Both the position numbers and the translations under genes were made by a program. From the NCBI GenBank assembly GCA_021787435.1, contig JAJYLY010000015.1, positions 1 to 53,139 of the forward strand: a stretch of 53,139 nucleotides of DNA, given 5' to 3'. The notes beneath the pieces are model-generated. The model searched no databases, was not told where the DNA came from, and saw nothing but the letters and a program-made list of their open reading frames with translations. Below, piece by piece: positions 10,233-19,633 of this stretch; the first letter of the stretch is position 1, and the number at the start of each line of letters is the position of its first letter. Origin of the DNA: Pseudomonadota bacterium (lineage in GTDB: Bacteria > Pseudomonadota > Gammaproteobacteria > Burkholderiales > Gallionellaceae).

Positions 10233-12974
10233 TCACGCCTGATGTGACTTTGAGTTCACAAGCATCTCAAAATCCTTTATAGGAAGAGGCCGACTGAAAA
10301 GATAGCCCTGGTAGGCATGGCAGCCGGCATCGATCAGAAACGCGCGCTGTTCTTTCGTTTCGACCCCCTCCGCGATCACTTGCAGCCCAAGGCTTTCTGC
10401 CAGCTTCACGATGGTTCCGGCAATGGCCGCATCGTTGGTGTCAGTGAGCACATCGCGGACAAATGACTGATCTATTTTCAACTGGTCCAGCGGCATGCGC
10501 TTCAAGTAGCTCAGGCTGGAATACCCGGTGCCAAAATCATCCAGAGAAAAACCTACGCCATGCGCCTTCAGCGCACGCATCTTTTCGATGATGTCTTCAA
10601 TGTTCTGCACCATCAGGCTTTCCGTTAGTTCCAGCTTCAGGCGCATAGGATTGGCGCCGGTCTTTTTGATGACCGAGAGCACCTGTTCGACAAAGTCGGC
10701 CTGTCGGAACTGGTGAGCGCTGACATTGACGGCCAGATTAAGCTCGCATAGCTTAGGTTGGAGAGCCCATATAGTCAGCTGAGTACAAGCGGTTTCCAGC
10801 ACCCATGCGCCCAGCGGAAGAATCAGCCTGGATTCCTCGGCCAGAGGAATGAATTCTGCGGGAGACACGATGCCACGTTCGGGGTGATTCCAGCGCACCA
10901 GCGCTTCAGTGCCTGTGATGAGGCCATCGATGGTTACCTGAGGCTGGTAGTGCAGTTCGAACTGGTTTTCTTTCAGGGCGCGGCGCAGGCCTGCTTCCAG
11001 CTTGGATTGCTCGATGACGAGCGTTTGCATCGCTGGGTCGAAGAAGCGCATTGCATTGCGACCGGTATCCTTGGCTTTATACATCGCAAGATCGGCCTGT
11101 TTCAACAGCTCGTCGACGCCGACATGCTGGCCTTTGAACAGGGTGACGCCGATGCTGGGCGTGCTGTGGAAAGTCACTTCATTGATCTGATAGGGCTGGT
11201 TGAGCGTGGCGAGTATCTTTTCGCCAACGGTTTCGGCTTGGGTAACGGCAAGGTTTTCAAGTGTGCCCAGATTGGTAAGGATCACCACGAATTCATCACC
11301 GCCAAGCCTTGCCACCACTTCTTCTGAGCGTACGCATGCGCATAAGCGTTCTGCGACCTGTTTTAACAGCAAGTCGCCCATGTCATGGCCTAATGTATCG
11401 TTGAGTGTTTTGAAATTGTCAAGGTCGATCAGCATCAGCGCGCCGTGCAGTTTGTGACGAGTGCTGACGACCATTGCCAGCTTCAGGCGATCTTGCAGCA
11501 ACGTGCGGTTAGGTAGCCCGGTGAGCTGATCATAAAAAGCCAGCTCATTGATTTTTTCATCGGCCTTTTTGCGCTCGGTGATGTCGAATTCCGTGTAGAT
11601 ATAATGGGTCACAGTACCTTGACTGTTTTTGACGGCGGTGATGGTGAGCCATTTCGGATACACTTCGCCGTTATTGCGCTTGCCCCATATTTCTCCCTGC
11701 CATCCGCCGGTTCGGTCTATGTTTTCCCACATCGCGCGGTAAAAATCCGCATCGTGATGATCAGACCTTAGCACAAGCGGTGTTCTGCCCACGATTTCTT
11801 CACTGGCATAGCCTGTCGTTCGGGTAAATGCACTGTTGACTCTAAGGATGATGTGATTTGCGTCGGTGATCATCATGCATTCATGCGACTCAAAAGCGGT
11901 GGCGGCAATGCGCAGTTGTTCCAAGTTAAGCTGTTGGGCATCGACCATGGTGTTGAACTCCTGCGCGACGGCCGCGATTTCGCGCGGCCCTTCCACCGTT
12001 GCCCTGGCCCCGAAGTCGAAATTGTGAAGCGCACGGGCAGTGTTTTCCAGCGCGGTGATCGGACGGGTGATGCGCCTTGCGATGAACAGCGTGATAAAAA
12101 GCAACATGAGTACTGCAATAAGCACGATGGTTGTCGCAATTTTCGCGCGCTTGTTGGCTTCGGCGTAAATTGCCGAAACGGGTACGCCTATCCAGGCAAT
12201 CCAGCCCGTGTCGGGTATCGGCATCAACGAATAGAAACGCTCCACGCCGTCTGCTGCGGTGCTTTCAATTTCACCGTTCTTAATTTGGATAATCCGCCTT
12301 GCAACTTCCTTCTTGGGGTGCGTGCCGATTACATGATCGGGATCGACGTTGCGCCACACCAGGATGCCATCCTCATTGAAGAAACCGTAGTGGCTCCCGG
12401 GTGCGAGAAGATGTGCGGGAATTTGGGGGTCGTATGACTTCATGTTGAGAGGAAGCTGGACTGTCCCGATCAGCTTATGTCGCGCATTAAAGATCGGCGA
12501 GGTGAGCACGGATACCCACTTGCCAGTGATCGGGCCGAAATGGGGTTTTCCGACGACGAATTTTTTTTCTTCAGCCACCTTTCTGAACCAGGATGTGTGT
12601 GCGATATTGATCAGTTTTCCGCCGGGTTCGGGCACCGCAGAGCAGACCATCAGTCCGTCCTTGTTCGTGTAATCGACATTGGCATATTCGGGATGGAGTT
12701 GGTAGAGTTCCTGCAGGATGGGGTCGCAATGCAGAGGATCCATCAGCTGGACGAGGGGCCGGGCAGCCAGTCGTTCTAGAAGCAGTCGGGTATTGTCGAT
12801 TTTGCCACCGGTATTGGTGACCATCGTGTTCACCAGTATTTTCAGGGATAGCTTGGTATGGGCGATGGTCTGCTGTCTGTCCGAATAGATGCCGTATCCG
12901 ACCACCATCACGAACGGGACGGATAAGGCCAGAACTAGCAGCAGCAGATAGTCGCGTATCGAAAATGTGTGCAT
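10233..12974 (-). CDS. Membrane sensor with Cache, HAMP, PAS, GGDEF and EAL domains
   Basis: The 913-residue protein has two membrane helices (about 8-28 and 275-295) around a periplasmic Cache-like sensing domain. HAMP (about 296-345), PAS (about 350-470), GGDEF (about 480-640) and EAL (about 655-905) domains follow. The GGDEF active site is intact (RLGGDEFVVIL). The EAL domain keeps EALVRW, ELTES, DDFGTGYSSL and the catalytic-loop DQSF, so both synthesis and breakdown of cyclic di-GMP are possible. It probably switches motility or attachment in response to an external signal. It stands alone: the preceding gene is 125 bases away and the efflux operon starts about 150 bases further on. The ribosome binding site is weak. 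Confidence 0.92.
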   Translation of the reverse strand: MHTFSIRDYLLLLVLALSVPFVMVVGYGIYSDRQQTIAHTKLSLKILVNTMVTNTGGKIDNTRLLLERLAARPLVQLMDPLHCDPILQELYQLHPEYANVDYTNKDGLMVCSAVPEPGGKLINIAHTSWFRKVAEEKKFVVGKPHFGPITGKWVSVLTSPIFNARHKLIGTVQLPLNMKSYDPQIPAHLLAPGSHYGFFNEDGILVWRNVDPDHVIGTHPKKEVARRIIQIKNGEIESTAADGVERFYSLMPIPDTGWIAWIGVPVSAIYAEANKRAKIATTIVLIAVLMLLFITLFIARRITRPITALENTARALHNFDFGARATVEGPREIAAVAQEFNTMVDAQQLNLEQLRIAATAFESHECMMITDANHIILRVNSAFTRTTGYASEEIVGRTPLVLRSDHHDADFYRAMWENIDRTGGWQGEIWGKRNNGEVYPKWLTITAVKNSQGTVTHYIYTEFDITERKKADEKINELAFYDQLTGLPNRTLLQDRLKLAMVVSTRHKLHGALMLIDLDNFKTLNDTLGHDMGDLLLKQVAERLCACVRSEEVVARLGGDEFVVILTNLGTLENLAVTQAETVGEKILATLNQPYQINEVTFHSTPSIGVTLFKGQHVGVDELLKQADLAMYKAKDTGRNAMRFFDPAMQTLVIEQSKLEAGLRRALKENQFELHYQPQVTIDGLITGTEALVRWNHPERGIVSPAEFIPLAEESRLILPLGAWVLETACTQLTIWALQPKLCELNLAVNVSAHQFRQADFVEQVLSVIKKTGANPMRLKLELTESLMVQNIEDIIEKMRALKAHGVGFSLDDFGTGYSSLSYLKRMPLDQLKIDQSFVRDVLTDTNDAAIAGTIVKLAESLGLQVIAEGVETKEQRAFLIDAGCHAYQGYLFSRPLPIKDFEMLVNSKSHQA

Positions 12975-13099
12975 GCGCTTATATCCGTGCTGCCAGCGTC
13001 TTGCATCTATATGTTTCGGCTAGATTCATCGATTCAAGGATAGCCTTTTTTGCTGCACAAAGCCATAGCGGGCAGCAGGGGTATCTGTTCAATGCAAAG

Positions 13100-15163
13100 T
13101 CATACGGTCAGCCGCCGGTAAATCTCGGCAACCTTGATCGGCAGGGTGCGCGCCTCATCGATCACCACGTAATGCGCCGGGCCATACAGGCGAGGCAGGT
13201 AGTCGCGCCCCTGCCTGTCTATGGTGATGCCGAAGGGATGGATGCCTGCGCGGCGCGCTTCGATGAGTGCCTGGCGTGTATCTGCGATGCCATACTCGCC
13301 GCGGTAGTTGTCGTTGTAATCCTCAGGCCTGCCATCGGTTATCGTGATCAGTATGCGGGTTTTCGCATCCGTCTCCTGCAGTAATCGGGTCATGTGGCGG
13401 ATCGCAAAACCCATGCGCGTGTAGTCTTGGGGGCGGATGCCGCTGATGCGCGCCTTGACCGCATTTCCATAGGGCTCGTCGAAACGCTTGATGCGGAACA
13501 ACTCGCATTTCTTGCGCGTCATGCCTGAAAATCCATAAATCGCGTAGCGGTCGCCGAGGGCTTCGAGGGCTTCTGACATCAATACCAGCGCCTCGCGTTC
13601 GGCATCGTTTACCCAGCCCTTGGTCGAGCCGCTCATGTCGACCAGAAAGGCCACCGCGATATTGCGTTCGGCGCGGTAAAGGCGCGCATAAAGCAGTTCG
13701 GACATTTCGCTGCCACCCTGTATGTCGGACAAGGCCTCGACCAGCGCGTCGAGATCAATGTGTTCGCCTTGGGACTGGCGTTTGAGTAGTCTATCCTCGT
13801 CGCGCATGCCTTCAAAGGTGCGCTTGATCTGCCGCACCAGCGGGGCGTATCTGGCCAGCGTCTGATCGGCAAAGTCGTCATGGACAAAGGGCACATCTTT
13901 TTCGCGCATCACGCACCAGTTCTTGCGATAACTTGCGCGGCCAAAATCCCATTCTGGATAAAGTGTGGCGCCCTCTTCATGATAGGTGCCCTGCCAGACC
14001 TGATCGGGATCTTTGTGTGTCGCGCGATAAAGATCGGGATCGTATTCGCCAGGACCTGCCGCGACCAGGTACTCGGGCGGGATTTCGCCAAAATCGAGCA
14101 TGATGGAGCTTAGCAACTGCTTGACATTGTCAGGAGGTGCGACAGGCATGTCATCAAGCACCAGTTCCATCTCGCTGGTTCCGCCGGTTTGATTTTCCTT
14201 GAGCTCGAACTGCCTCGACTTGTCTGGCTGTTGCTGCAAACTTTCTGCTAGCTCGGACAGTTTTATACGCAACAGCGCTTTTTCACGGTCCATGCGGGCC
14301 ACAACCGCATCCGGGCGCAGCGCGCACTGATAACAGACTGGAGGTGGCATTTCGCTTTGCAGCGATTCATGAAGCAGAGCTAGGCTGTCATGACTTGAAG
14401 CAGATGCAGATGAAAGAAATTCGGCATAAACTTGCCAGATGGTAGGCAATTTCTCGTCTGCAAGTCGTTTCATCTCGCGAAAAAGGCCGGGCAGCTCGCG
14501 CGCGATGCATGCTTGGAGCCGCAGGGTTTCCAGTCTGTTGAAATACAGGAGCGCGCGATCCTGATCGGGGTAGTCTGCAAGAAAACCTTCGAAGAGTACG
14601 CGCATCGTGCCGAAATGTCCCTGTGCCCAGAGCATCGCAACGAGCGCCTTGCAAAGGATGAAGTTGTCTTCGGCATTTTCCATGCGCGCGACAATCGCGG
14701 GAAGATATAAAGTTTCGCCATCTGTCCAGGCATCTTCACTGACATCGAGCAAGAGGTGTCTGCCAGACAACCCCCGGGCAAAGGTGAGCAGAATGCCGCG
14801 CACATCGTCCAGCACGATGCCTGCGGTATGCTCATGGCGCAATTCAACAAAGCGGTCAACTTCGCGCAATATGTTGACCGCAGCCTGCAGGCCGTTGCAG
14901 TCGTGTGCATCGAGCGATTGCATGACCCAGGCCTCGATCAGCCGGCGATCTATGCGTCTGGTTAGATCAGGTGCCTGACTGGCGAAAAGCGTGGCGATCT
15001 GCACATGGGCGGCGGAGAGCCGCTGGGTCCAGACCAAGATGAAATCCTGGTCTTTTTTGGGTAACACGGCAATGTCGCGGGCGATGCCACTGACATCCTT
15101 CATTGAGAATTCAACTTCGAGCCAACGTTCGAGCTGCCTTAGTATCGTCTCGAAGTCGTTCAT
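13100..15163 (-). CDS. VWA-domain protein, CbbO/NorD family
   Basis: The 687-residue protein has a long N-terminal helical part and a C-terminal von Willebrand A domain with an intact MIDAS metal site (DMSGST at 509-514, further Thr/Asp residues in TDGRPED). CbbO and NorD proteins work with MoxR-type AAA ATPases such as CbbQ and NorQ to activate or insert metals into target enzymes (RuBisCO, nitric oxide reductase). Its start overlaps the stop of the ATPase gene by one base. No RuBisCO or nor genes lie in the window, and the nearest enzyme is APS reductase, so the target is open. The family is clear; the specific role is not. Confidence 0.85.
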   Translation of the reverse strand: MNDFETILRQLERWLEVEFSMKDVSGIARDIAVLPKKDQDFILVWTQRLSAAHVQIATLFASQAPDLTRRIDRRLIEAWVMQSLDAHDCNGLQAAVNILREVDRFVELRHEHTAGIVLDDVRGILLTFARGLSGRHLLLDVSEDAWTDGETLYLPAIVARMENAEDNFILCKALVAMLWAQGHFGTMRVLFEGFLADYPDQDRALLYFNRLETLRLQACIARELPGLFREMKRLADEKLPTIWQVYAEFLSSASASSHDSLALLHESLQSEMPPPVCYQCALRPDAVVARMDREKALLRIKLSELAESLQQQPDKSRQFELKENQTGGTSEMELVLDDMPVAPPDNVKQLLSSIMLDFGEIPPEYLVAAGPGEYDPDLYRATHKDPDQVWQGTYHEEGATLYPEWDFGRASYRKNWCVMREKDVPFVHDDFADQTLARYAPLVRQIKRTFEGMRDEDRLLKRQSQGEHIDLDALVEALSDIQGGSEMSELLYARLYRAERNIAVAFLVDMSGSTKGWVNDAEREALVLMSEALEALGDRYAIYGFSGMTRKKCELFRIKRFDEPYGNAVKARISGIRPQDYTRMGFAIRHMTRLLQETDAKTRILITITDGRPEDYNDNYRGEYGIADTRQALIEARRAGIHPFGITIDRQGRDYLPRLYGPAHYVVIDEARTLPIKVAEIYRRLTV

Positions 15164-15981
15164 CAGAATAGCGAGGATGAAAGCTCCAGAACAGCTGCGA
15201 GCGTGTCTGCATCATCGGTCAGGGCTTCGCCAATCGCACTTTGACAGGCGGCGGCGGGTGTGAGGCCGGCTGAAATAAGCTGGCCTGCATGCACCAGGAG
15301 TCTCGTGCTGGCACCTTCTTCCAATCCGTTGCCTTTGAGATTGCGCGTCATCGCGGCAAATTTGACGAGATTCGTTGCAATCTCGATGGGTACACCGGAT
15401 TCGCGCATCACGATGCCGGCTTCGGTGTTTGCATCCGGATAATCGAATTCGCAGGCTACAAAGCGCTGGCGGGTGCTTTGCTTTAACTCTTTAAGAACGC
15501 TCTGATAGCCCGGATTGTAGGAAACGACCAGCATGAAGTCATCGGGCGCGTGCACCACTTCGCCGCGCTTTTCTATCGTCAGGATGCGCCTGTCGTCCGC
15601 CAAGGGATGGATCACCACCATGGTGTCCTTCCTGGCCTCGACGATTTCATCCAGATAGCAGATTGCGCCGCTGCGCACCGCGGCCACGAGCGGGCCGTCC
15701 ATCCATACGGTCTGTCCGCCTATGATCAGATAACGGCCGACAAGGTCGGATGAGGTCAGGTCGTCGTGGCAGGCAACCGTGACCAGCGGGCGTTTCAACC
15801 GCCAAGCCATGTATTCGACAAAACGTGTCTTGCCACAGCCTGTCGGTCCCTTGAGCAGCATTGGCAGACGATGCTTGTAAGCCGCCTCGAACAGTGCCAC
15901 TTCGCCGCTCGTTGCCTGATAATAGGGTTCTTCCGCTATGTGCTGAGGGGTGAGGGTGAGAAGTTTGTCGGGCGCTGTCAT
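15163..15981 (-). CDS. MoxR-type AAA ATPase, CbbQ/NirQ/NorQ family
   Basis: The 272-residue ATPase has Walker A GPTGCGKT (45-52) and Walker B ICYLDEI, with the arginine-rich sensor regions and C-terminal helical part (CbbQ_C-like) of the CbbQ/NorQ group. It is expected to form hexamers that remodel or activate a partner enzyme with the VWA protein encoded next. It starts only six bases after the stop of the YkgJ-like gene, and its stop overlaps the VWA start, so the three are one operon downstream of sat-aprBA. No strong ribosome binding site is visible, consistent with translational coupling. Confidence 0.87.
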   Translation of the reverse strand: MTAPDKLLTLTPQHIAEEPYYQATSGEVALFEAAYKHRLPMLLKGPTGCGKTRFVEYMAWRLKRPLVTVACHDDLTSSDLVGRYLIIGGQTVWMDGPLVAAVRSGAICYLDEIVEARKDTMVVIHPLADDRRILTIEKRGEVVHAPDDFMLVVSYNPGYQSVLKELKQSTRQRFVACEFDYPDANTEAGIVMRESGVPIEIATNLVKFAAMTRNLKGNGLEEGASTRLLVHAGQLISAGLTPAAACQSAIGEALTDDADTLAAVLELSSSLF

Positions 15982-15987
15982 GGTCAG

Positions 15988-16881
15988 CTATTCTTCATCA
16001 AGCGGGCCATCTTCATGCTGAGCCCTCAATGCGGCCGCTTCAAGTTCGAGTCGCATGCGTGTATCTTCAACCTGTTTGCGGCGTACGAGGACGGCGTCTT
16101 CACTCATCTTGATGCTGTCTTCGCCGAACAGGACCTGGCGCAGGAAGCGAAAGGAAAACTGCAGCAGGATTTCATCGGAAGCCCATGTGGCGCGCTCGTC
16201 ATCCGGGATATCGTAGATCGTATGGAAGGAGTCGCTCGTTGTGAATTCACGGAATCGGTCTATATCGTAGCAGGCCATGAAGAAAAGCTGCAGGCTGCGC
16301 TTGGAGGGTTTGCCTATCGTGGGCCCCGATGATTTTTTCTTGAGTATCAGCTGGCGCCAGCCGCGGGAGGCTTCATCAAAGGGCTCGAGGCCCTGTTCGT
16401 TGCGGTACTCGTCTATCGTGAGCGAGCGTGGCTCAAGATGACCCAGGCAATGGTCTTCCTTGACCAGCGCGTAGGCATTGCGGTCGACATATTCGTCCTG
16501 CCGGCGCATGGACAGTAATGCGACAGGATAATAGCGGCAGGCGGTCGGTCTGTCTTCGTAAACGCTGCATCCCTCGTTGGTCATGAACTGGCAGGCTGTG
16601 CCATTTTCGACTGGTTTGAGTTTTACGCCGGCGATGCCGTTCATTTCCATTTCAAAAGGAAAGGTGAAGTGTTCCAGGAATTCGGTGGAGGTGATAGAGA
16701 GTCTTTTTTTCAGACGCAGTATGTCATAGGGCGTCAAGCTGATGTCGATAGACTTGCAGCACGCATTGAAACAGCCGATGCCCTTATGGCAGCTGAACTG
16801 GATGACCTTGTCGCCCTCGAACATTTCAGGCATCACAGGACTTGTTGGATACGGATTGGTGTTATCGCTGGTTTGATTCAT
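15988..16881 (-). CDS. YkgJ-family cysteine-cluster protein
   Basis: I start at MNQTSDNT, which has AGGAAAG upstream; an open extension reaches 16944 but runs through the aprA terminator. The 297-residue protein has the cysteine cluster of the YkgJ (CxxCxCC-like) family: C-x5-C-x3-CC near residues 31-42, then CQF, CSVYEDRPTACRYYP and a further Cys at about 145. Members probably bind zinc or an Fe-S cluster, and function is not established. The C-terminal half (about 170-297) is charged and helical. It lies between the aprA terminator and the CbbQ/CbbO pair, with which it is closely linked. Confidence 0.75.
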   Translation of the reverse strand: MNQTSDNTNPYPTSPVMPEMFEGDKVIQFSCHKGIGCFNACCKSIDISLTPYDILRLKKRLSITSTEFLEHFTFPFEMEMNGIAGVKLKPVENGTACQFMTNEGCSVYEDRPTACRYYPVALLSMRRQDEYVDRNAYALVKEDHCLGHLEPRSLTIDEYRNEQGLEPFDEASRGWRQLILKKKSSGPTIGKPSKRSLQLFFMACYDIDRFREFTTSDSFHTIYDIPDDERATWASDEILLQFSFRFLRQVLFGEDSIKMSEDAVLVRRKQVEDTRMRLELEAAALRAQHEDGPLDEE

Positions 16882-16901
16882 TATTCTTTCCTGACAGGTA
16901 C

Positions 16902-16947
16902 AAAAAAAGCGGGTGCCTGAAGGTTCGTTAGAACCCAGAGGCACCCG
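16902..16947 (-). terminator. Rho-independent terminator after aprA
   Basis: On the minus strand a strong hairpin (arms at 16910-16918 and 16939-16947, CGGGTGCCT paired with AGGCACCCG, plus an inner GGTTC/GAACC stem at 16922-16926 and 16931-16935) is followed by seven T residues (16902-16908). It begins 17 bases after the aprA stop. It ends the sat-aprBA transcript and separates it from the ykgJ-like/cbbQ/cbbO genes, though read-through remains possible. Confidence 0.9.
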
Positions 16948-16963
16948 TCTTCACATTATGCAG

Positions 16964-19000
16964 CTAGTGTGCAGCCGGCTTGAACAGCTTGGACTTGTCG
17001 ACCAGGTCGACATGTTTGCGCTTGAAGCAGGTCCACTCTTTGGTGTTTTTATCGTAAATGGAATTCACGAAGCAGTGCCAGTTCTTTTCATCGACAAAGT
17101 TCTTGTCGGTGCGATAGTAGAAACCCGGGTAACGGGATTCTTCACGGAACTGGATGTGTTTCATGTGTGCTTCCGCTGTGATGATGCGGTGGTAGTTTTC
17201 CCATGCGCGCAAAAGCTCATGCAGATCCTTGGCGCGCATTTTCAGGGAGTCTTCCTTCAACATGCCGAGCTTCTCTTCCGCAACCGCCAGCATCTTGTCG
17301 TTGGTGTTGTAGTAGGTCGCAACACCCGCTACATATTCGTCCATGATCTTCTGCAGACGGAACTGCAGCATCTTGGGCGTGATGTAGTTGGGATTGATGT
17401 CGATCGCAGTGGTGTAGTCCTTATGCTCAAGGAAGTTGCGCACCGGCTTGTAGATTTCCTCGGCCAGCTGCTCTGGCGTTTCCGCAAACTCCGGCTTCCA
17501 GTCCTTGTTGTCCAACGCATACTTGACCATCGCCTTGGAAGCAAGACGGCCTTCGGTATGAGAGCCTGACGAGAACTTGTGGCCCGATGCGCCTACGCCG
17601 TCGCCTGCGGTGAACAGACCCTTGACGGTGGTCATCGAGCGGTAGCCCCAGTTCCAGCCTTTGGGCAGGTGAGCCGGGATCTTATCTTTATCTTCGTGCT
17701 CTTCATCGGTTGGCGCGCCAACGTCGGTCGGACCCGATACCCAGATGCCGCAGCAGCCGGAGTGCGAACCCAGGAGATAGGGCTCTGTGGGCATCAGTTC
17801 GGAGTTCTTCTTCTCAGGCTCGATGTTTTCACCGACCCAGATACCGCACTGGCCGATGCACATGTCCAGAAAATCTTCCCAAGCTTCTGCTTCCAGGTGT
17901 TTGACTTCCTTGGGTGACAAAGTCTCGCGCAGCTTGGCCAAAGCAGTCACGGTGTCCATGTAGATCGGGCCACGGCCTTCCTTCATTTCCTTCAGCATCA
18001 GGTGATTGCGCAGGCAGGAAGCGGGAACGGCAGCCTGTCCATAAGGAGGATAGTCGTTCAGCATTTCCTTGTTTCTGGTCATGTAGTCTTCGCCGTAGGC
18101 GTTGGTTGCCTTGGCTTTGAACAACAGGAACCATGCACCGACCGGACCGTAACCGTCCTTGAAGCGGGCTGGCACGAAACGGTTTTCCATCATGGTCATC
18201 TCGGCGCCGGCTTCAGCCGCCATCGCATAAGTCGAACCTGCATTCCATACGGGGTACCATGCGCGGCCTGTACCTTCGCCGACTGAACGTGGGCGGAAGA
18301 TGTTTACGCAACCGCCTGCTGCGAGCAGGATGGATTTTGCCTTGTAGATGTGGATGGTGTTGGTGCGCACCGAGAAGCCGACTGCACCGGCGATACGGTT
18401 TGGATCGTTCTTGTCGTTCAACAGCTTGACGATGAAGATGCGCTCTTCGATGCGGTCAAGTCCCAGGGCTTTCTTGGCGGCTTCTGCAACGATCCACTTG
18501 TAGGATTCGCCGTTGATCATGATCTGCCATTTGCCGGAACGCACTGGCTTGCCGCCATCCTTCAGCAGTGGCAGGCCTTCCTTGATGGACTCTGCGCCGT
18601 CGTGACGCACGCCTTCAGCATCGGTCTTCCAGATGGGCAGACCCCACTCTTCGAACAGGTGCACGGAATCATCGACGTTGCGGCCCAGATCGTAGGCCAG
18701 ATCGTCGCGCGTGATGCCCATCAGGTCGTTGGAGACCATGCGTGCATAGTCGGCAGGATCCTGCTCCGAGCCGATATAGGTGTTGATCGCGGAAAGACCT
18801 TGGGCGACAGCGCCAGAGCGATCCATCGCGGCCTTGTCGACCAGTTTGATCTTGAGATCGACGCCTGATTCGGCCTTCACTACTTCAGCCCAGCGCATCA
18901 TTTCATAAGCAGCACCGCAACATGCCATGCCGCCGCCGATCAGGAGAATATCCAGCTCTTCCTGAACAATACTTGGATTACCAAAAGTTCCTTCAGACAT
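16964..19000 (-). CDS. aprA: Adenylylsulfate (APS) reductase, alpha subunit
   Basis: The 678-residue flavoprotein has an N-terminal FAD-binding fold (DILLIGGGMACCGAAYE), the AprA hallmark DRSGAVAQGLSAINTYIG, and the active-site regions NRFVPARFKDGYGPVGAW and SGSHTEGRLASKA. Length fits the family. In sulfur oxidisers it works in reverse: sulfite plus AMP gives APS, releasing two electrons to AprB. It is cytoplasmic and forms a heterodimer with AprB, encoded just upstream. The RBS AGGAG sits seven bases before the ATG. No aprM or qmo genes, the usual membrane partners, are in the window. Confidence 0.97.
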   Translation of the reverse strand: MSEGTFGNPSIVQEELDILLIGGGMACCGAAYEMMRWAEVVKAESGVDLKIKLVDKAAMDRSGAVAQGLSAINTYIGSEQDPADYARMVSNDLMGITRDDLAYDLGRNVDDSVHLFEEWGLPIWKTDAEGVRHDGAESIKEGLPLLKDGGKPVRSGKWQIMINGESYKWIVAEAAKKALGLDRIEERIFIVKLLNDKNDPNRIAGAVGFSVRTNTIHIYKAKSILLAAGGCVNIFRPRSVGEGTGRAWYPVWNAGSTYAMAAEAGAEMTMMENRFVPARFKDGYGPVGAWFLLFKAKATNAYGEDYMTRNKEMLNDYPPYGQAAVPASCLRNHLMLKEMKEGRGPIYMDTVTALAKLRETLSPKEVKHLEAEAWEDFLDMCIGQCGIWVGENIEPEKKNSELMPTEPYLLGSHSGCCGIWVSGPTDVGAPTDEEHEDKDKIPAHLPKGWNWGYRSMTTVKGLFTAGDGVGASGHKFSSGSHTEGRLASKAMVKYALDNKDWKPEFAETPEQLAEEIYKPVRNFLEHKDYTTAIDINPNYITPKMLQFRLQKIMDEYVAGVATYYNTNDKMLAVAEEKLGMLKEDSLKMRAKDLHELLRAWENYHRIITAEAHMKHIQFREESRYPGFYYRTDKNFVDEKNWHCFVNSIYDKNTKEWTCFKRKHVDLVDKSKLFKPAAH

Positions 19001-19026
19001 AATTCACTCCTGTTGTTATTTTTCGC

Positions 19027-19500
19027 TTACTTGCGGATCAGCTCGTCTGGACGACCTGCACGATATCCACCCATCACATCGCGGGTATATACGCCAGGGG
19101 AAGTGAGGTCGGCCATCTTGGGCATGGGTTTGCCGCCGTATGGATTGATGGAGCCCTCGCTTGTGGTGCGGATCGGGAATTTGAAACGCTTCAATGTGCC
19201 GTTTCTGAATTTGATGGTCCACATGATTGAGTCGGAGCCGCGCATGGGTTGCACGGAGCCGCCCAGTGGCACGATGTCGGCGTAATGACGAACTTCGATT
19301 GCATTTTGAGGGCAGATCTTGACGCAGGAGTAGCACTCCCAGCATTGTTCAGGCTCCTGGTTGTAGGCTTTCATCGCGTGGCCGGTCGTAGAGCCGTCCT
19401 TGTCCAGCATCATCAGGTCGTGCGGGCAAATATACATGCAGGCAGTCTTGTCCTGCCCCTTGCAGCCGTCACATTTTTCGGTACGTACGTATGTTGGCAA
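19027..19500 (-). CDS. aprB: Adenylylsulfate (APS) reductase, beta subunit
   Basis: The 157-residue iron-sulfur subunit begins PTYVRTEKCDGCKGQ after the initiator and has two 4Fe-4S clusters: CDGCKGQ...CMYICPHD and CWECYSCVKICP. The C-terminal tail (about 100-157) wraps AprA in known structures. The start codon is TTG: no ATG lies nearby, the next residues match the usual AprB start, and GAGGAG is seven bases upstream. It passes electrons between the FAD of AprA and a membrane or soluble acceptor. It lies between sat and aprA in one operon. Confidence 0.96.
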   Translation of the reverse strand: MPTYVRTEKCDGCKGQDKTACMYICPHDLMMLDKDGSTTGHAMKAYNQEPEQCWECYSCVKICPQNAIEVRHYADIVPLGGSVQPMRGSDSIMWTIKFRNGTLKRFKFPIRTTSEGSINPYGGKPMPKMADLTSPGVYTRDVMGGYRAGRPDELIRK

Positions 19501-19633
19501 TTTGATACTCCTCAGTTGAAAAAATCAAACACAAATATCCACACGCTGCGTGGAACCCTCATAGAACTCCTGATCAAGTGCGGGATGTCTGTGGTCAGGC
19601 AAGCTGCAAGCTCATTCAGGCATTGCTAATTAT

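Noticed and set aside
15766..16332. Long plus-strand open frames opposite the cbbQ, ykgJ, aprA and sat genes (up to about 220 codons)
   Set aside because: They are antisense shadows of genes with clear family motifs on the minus strand.
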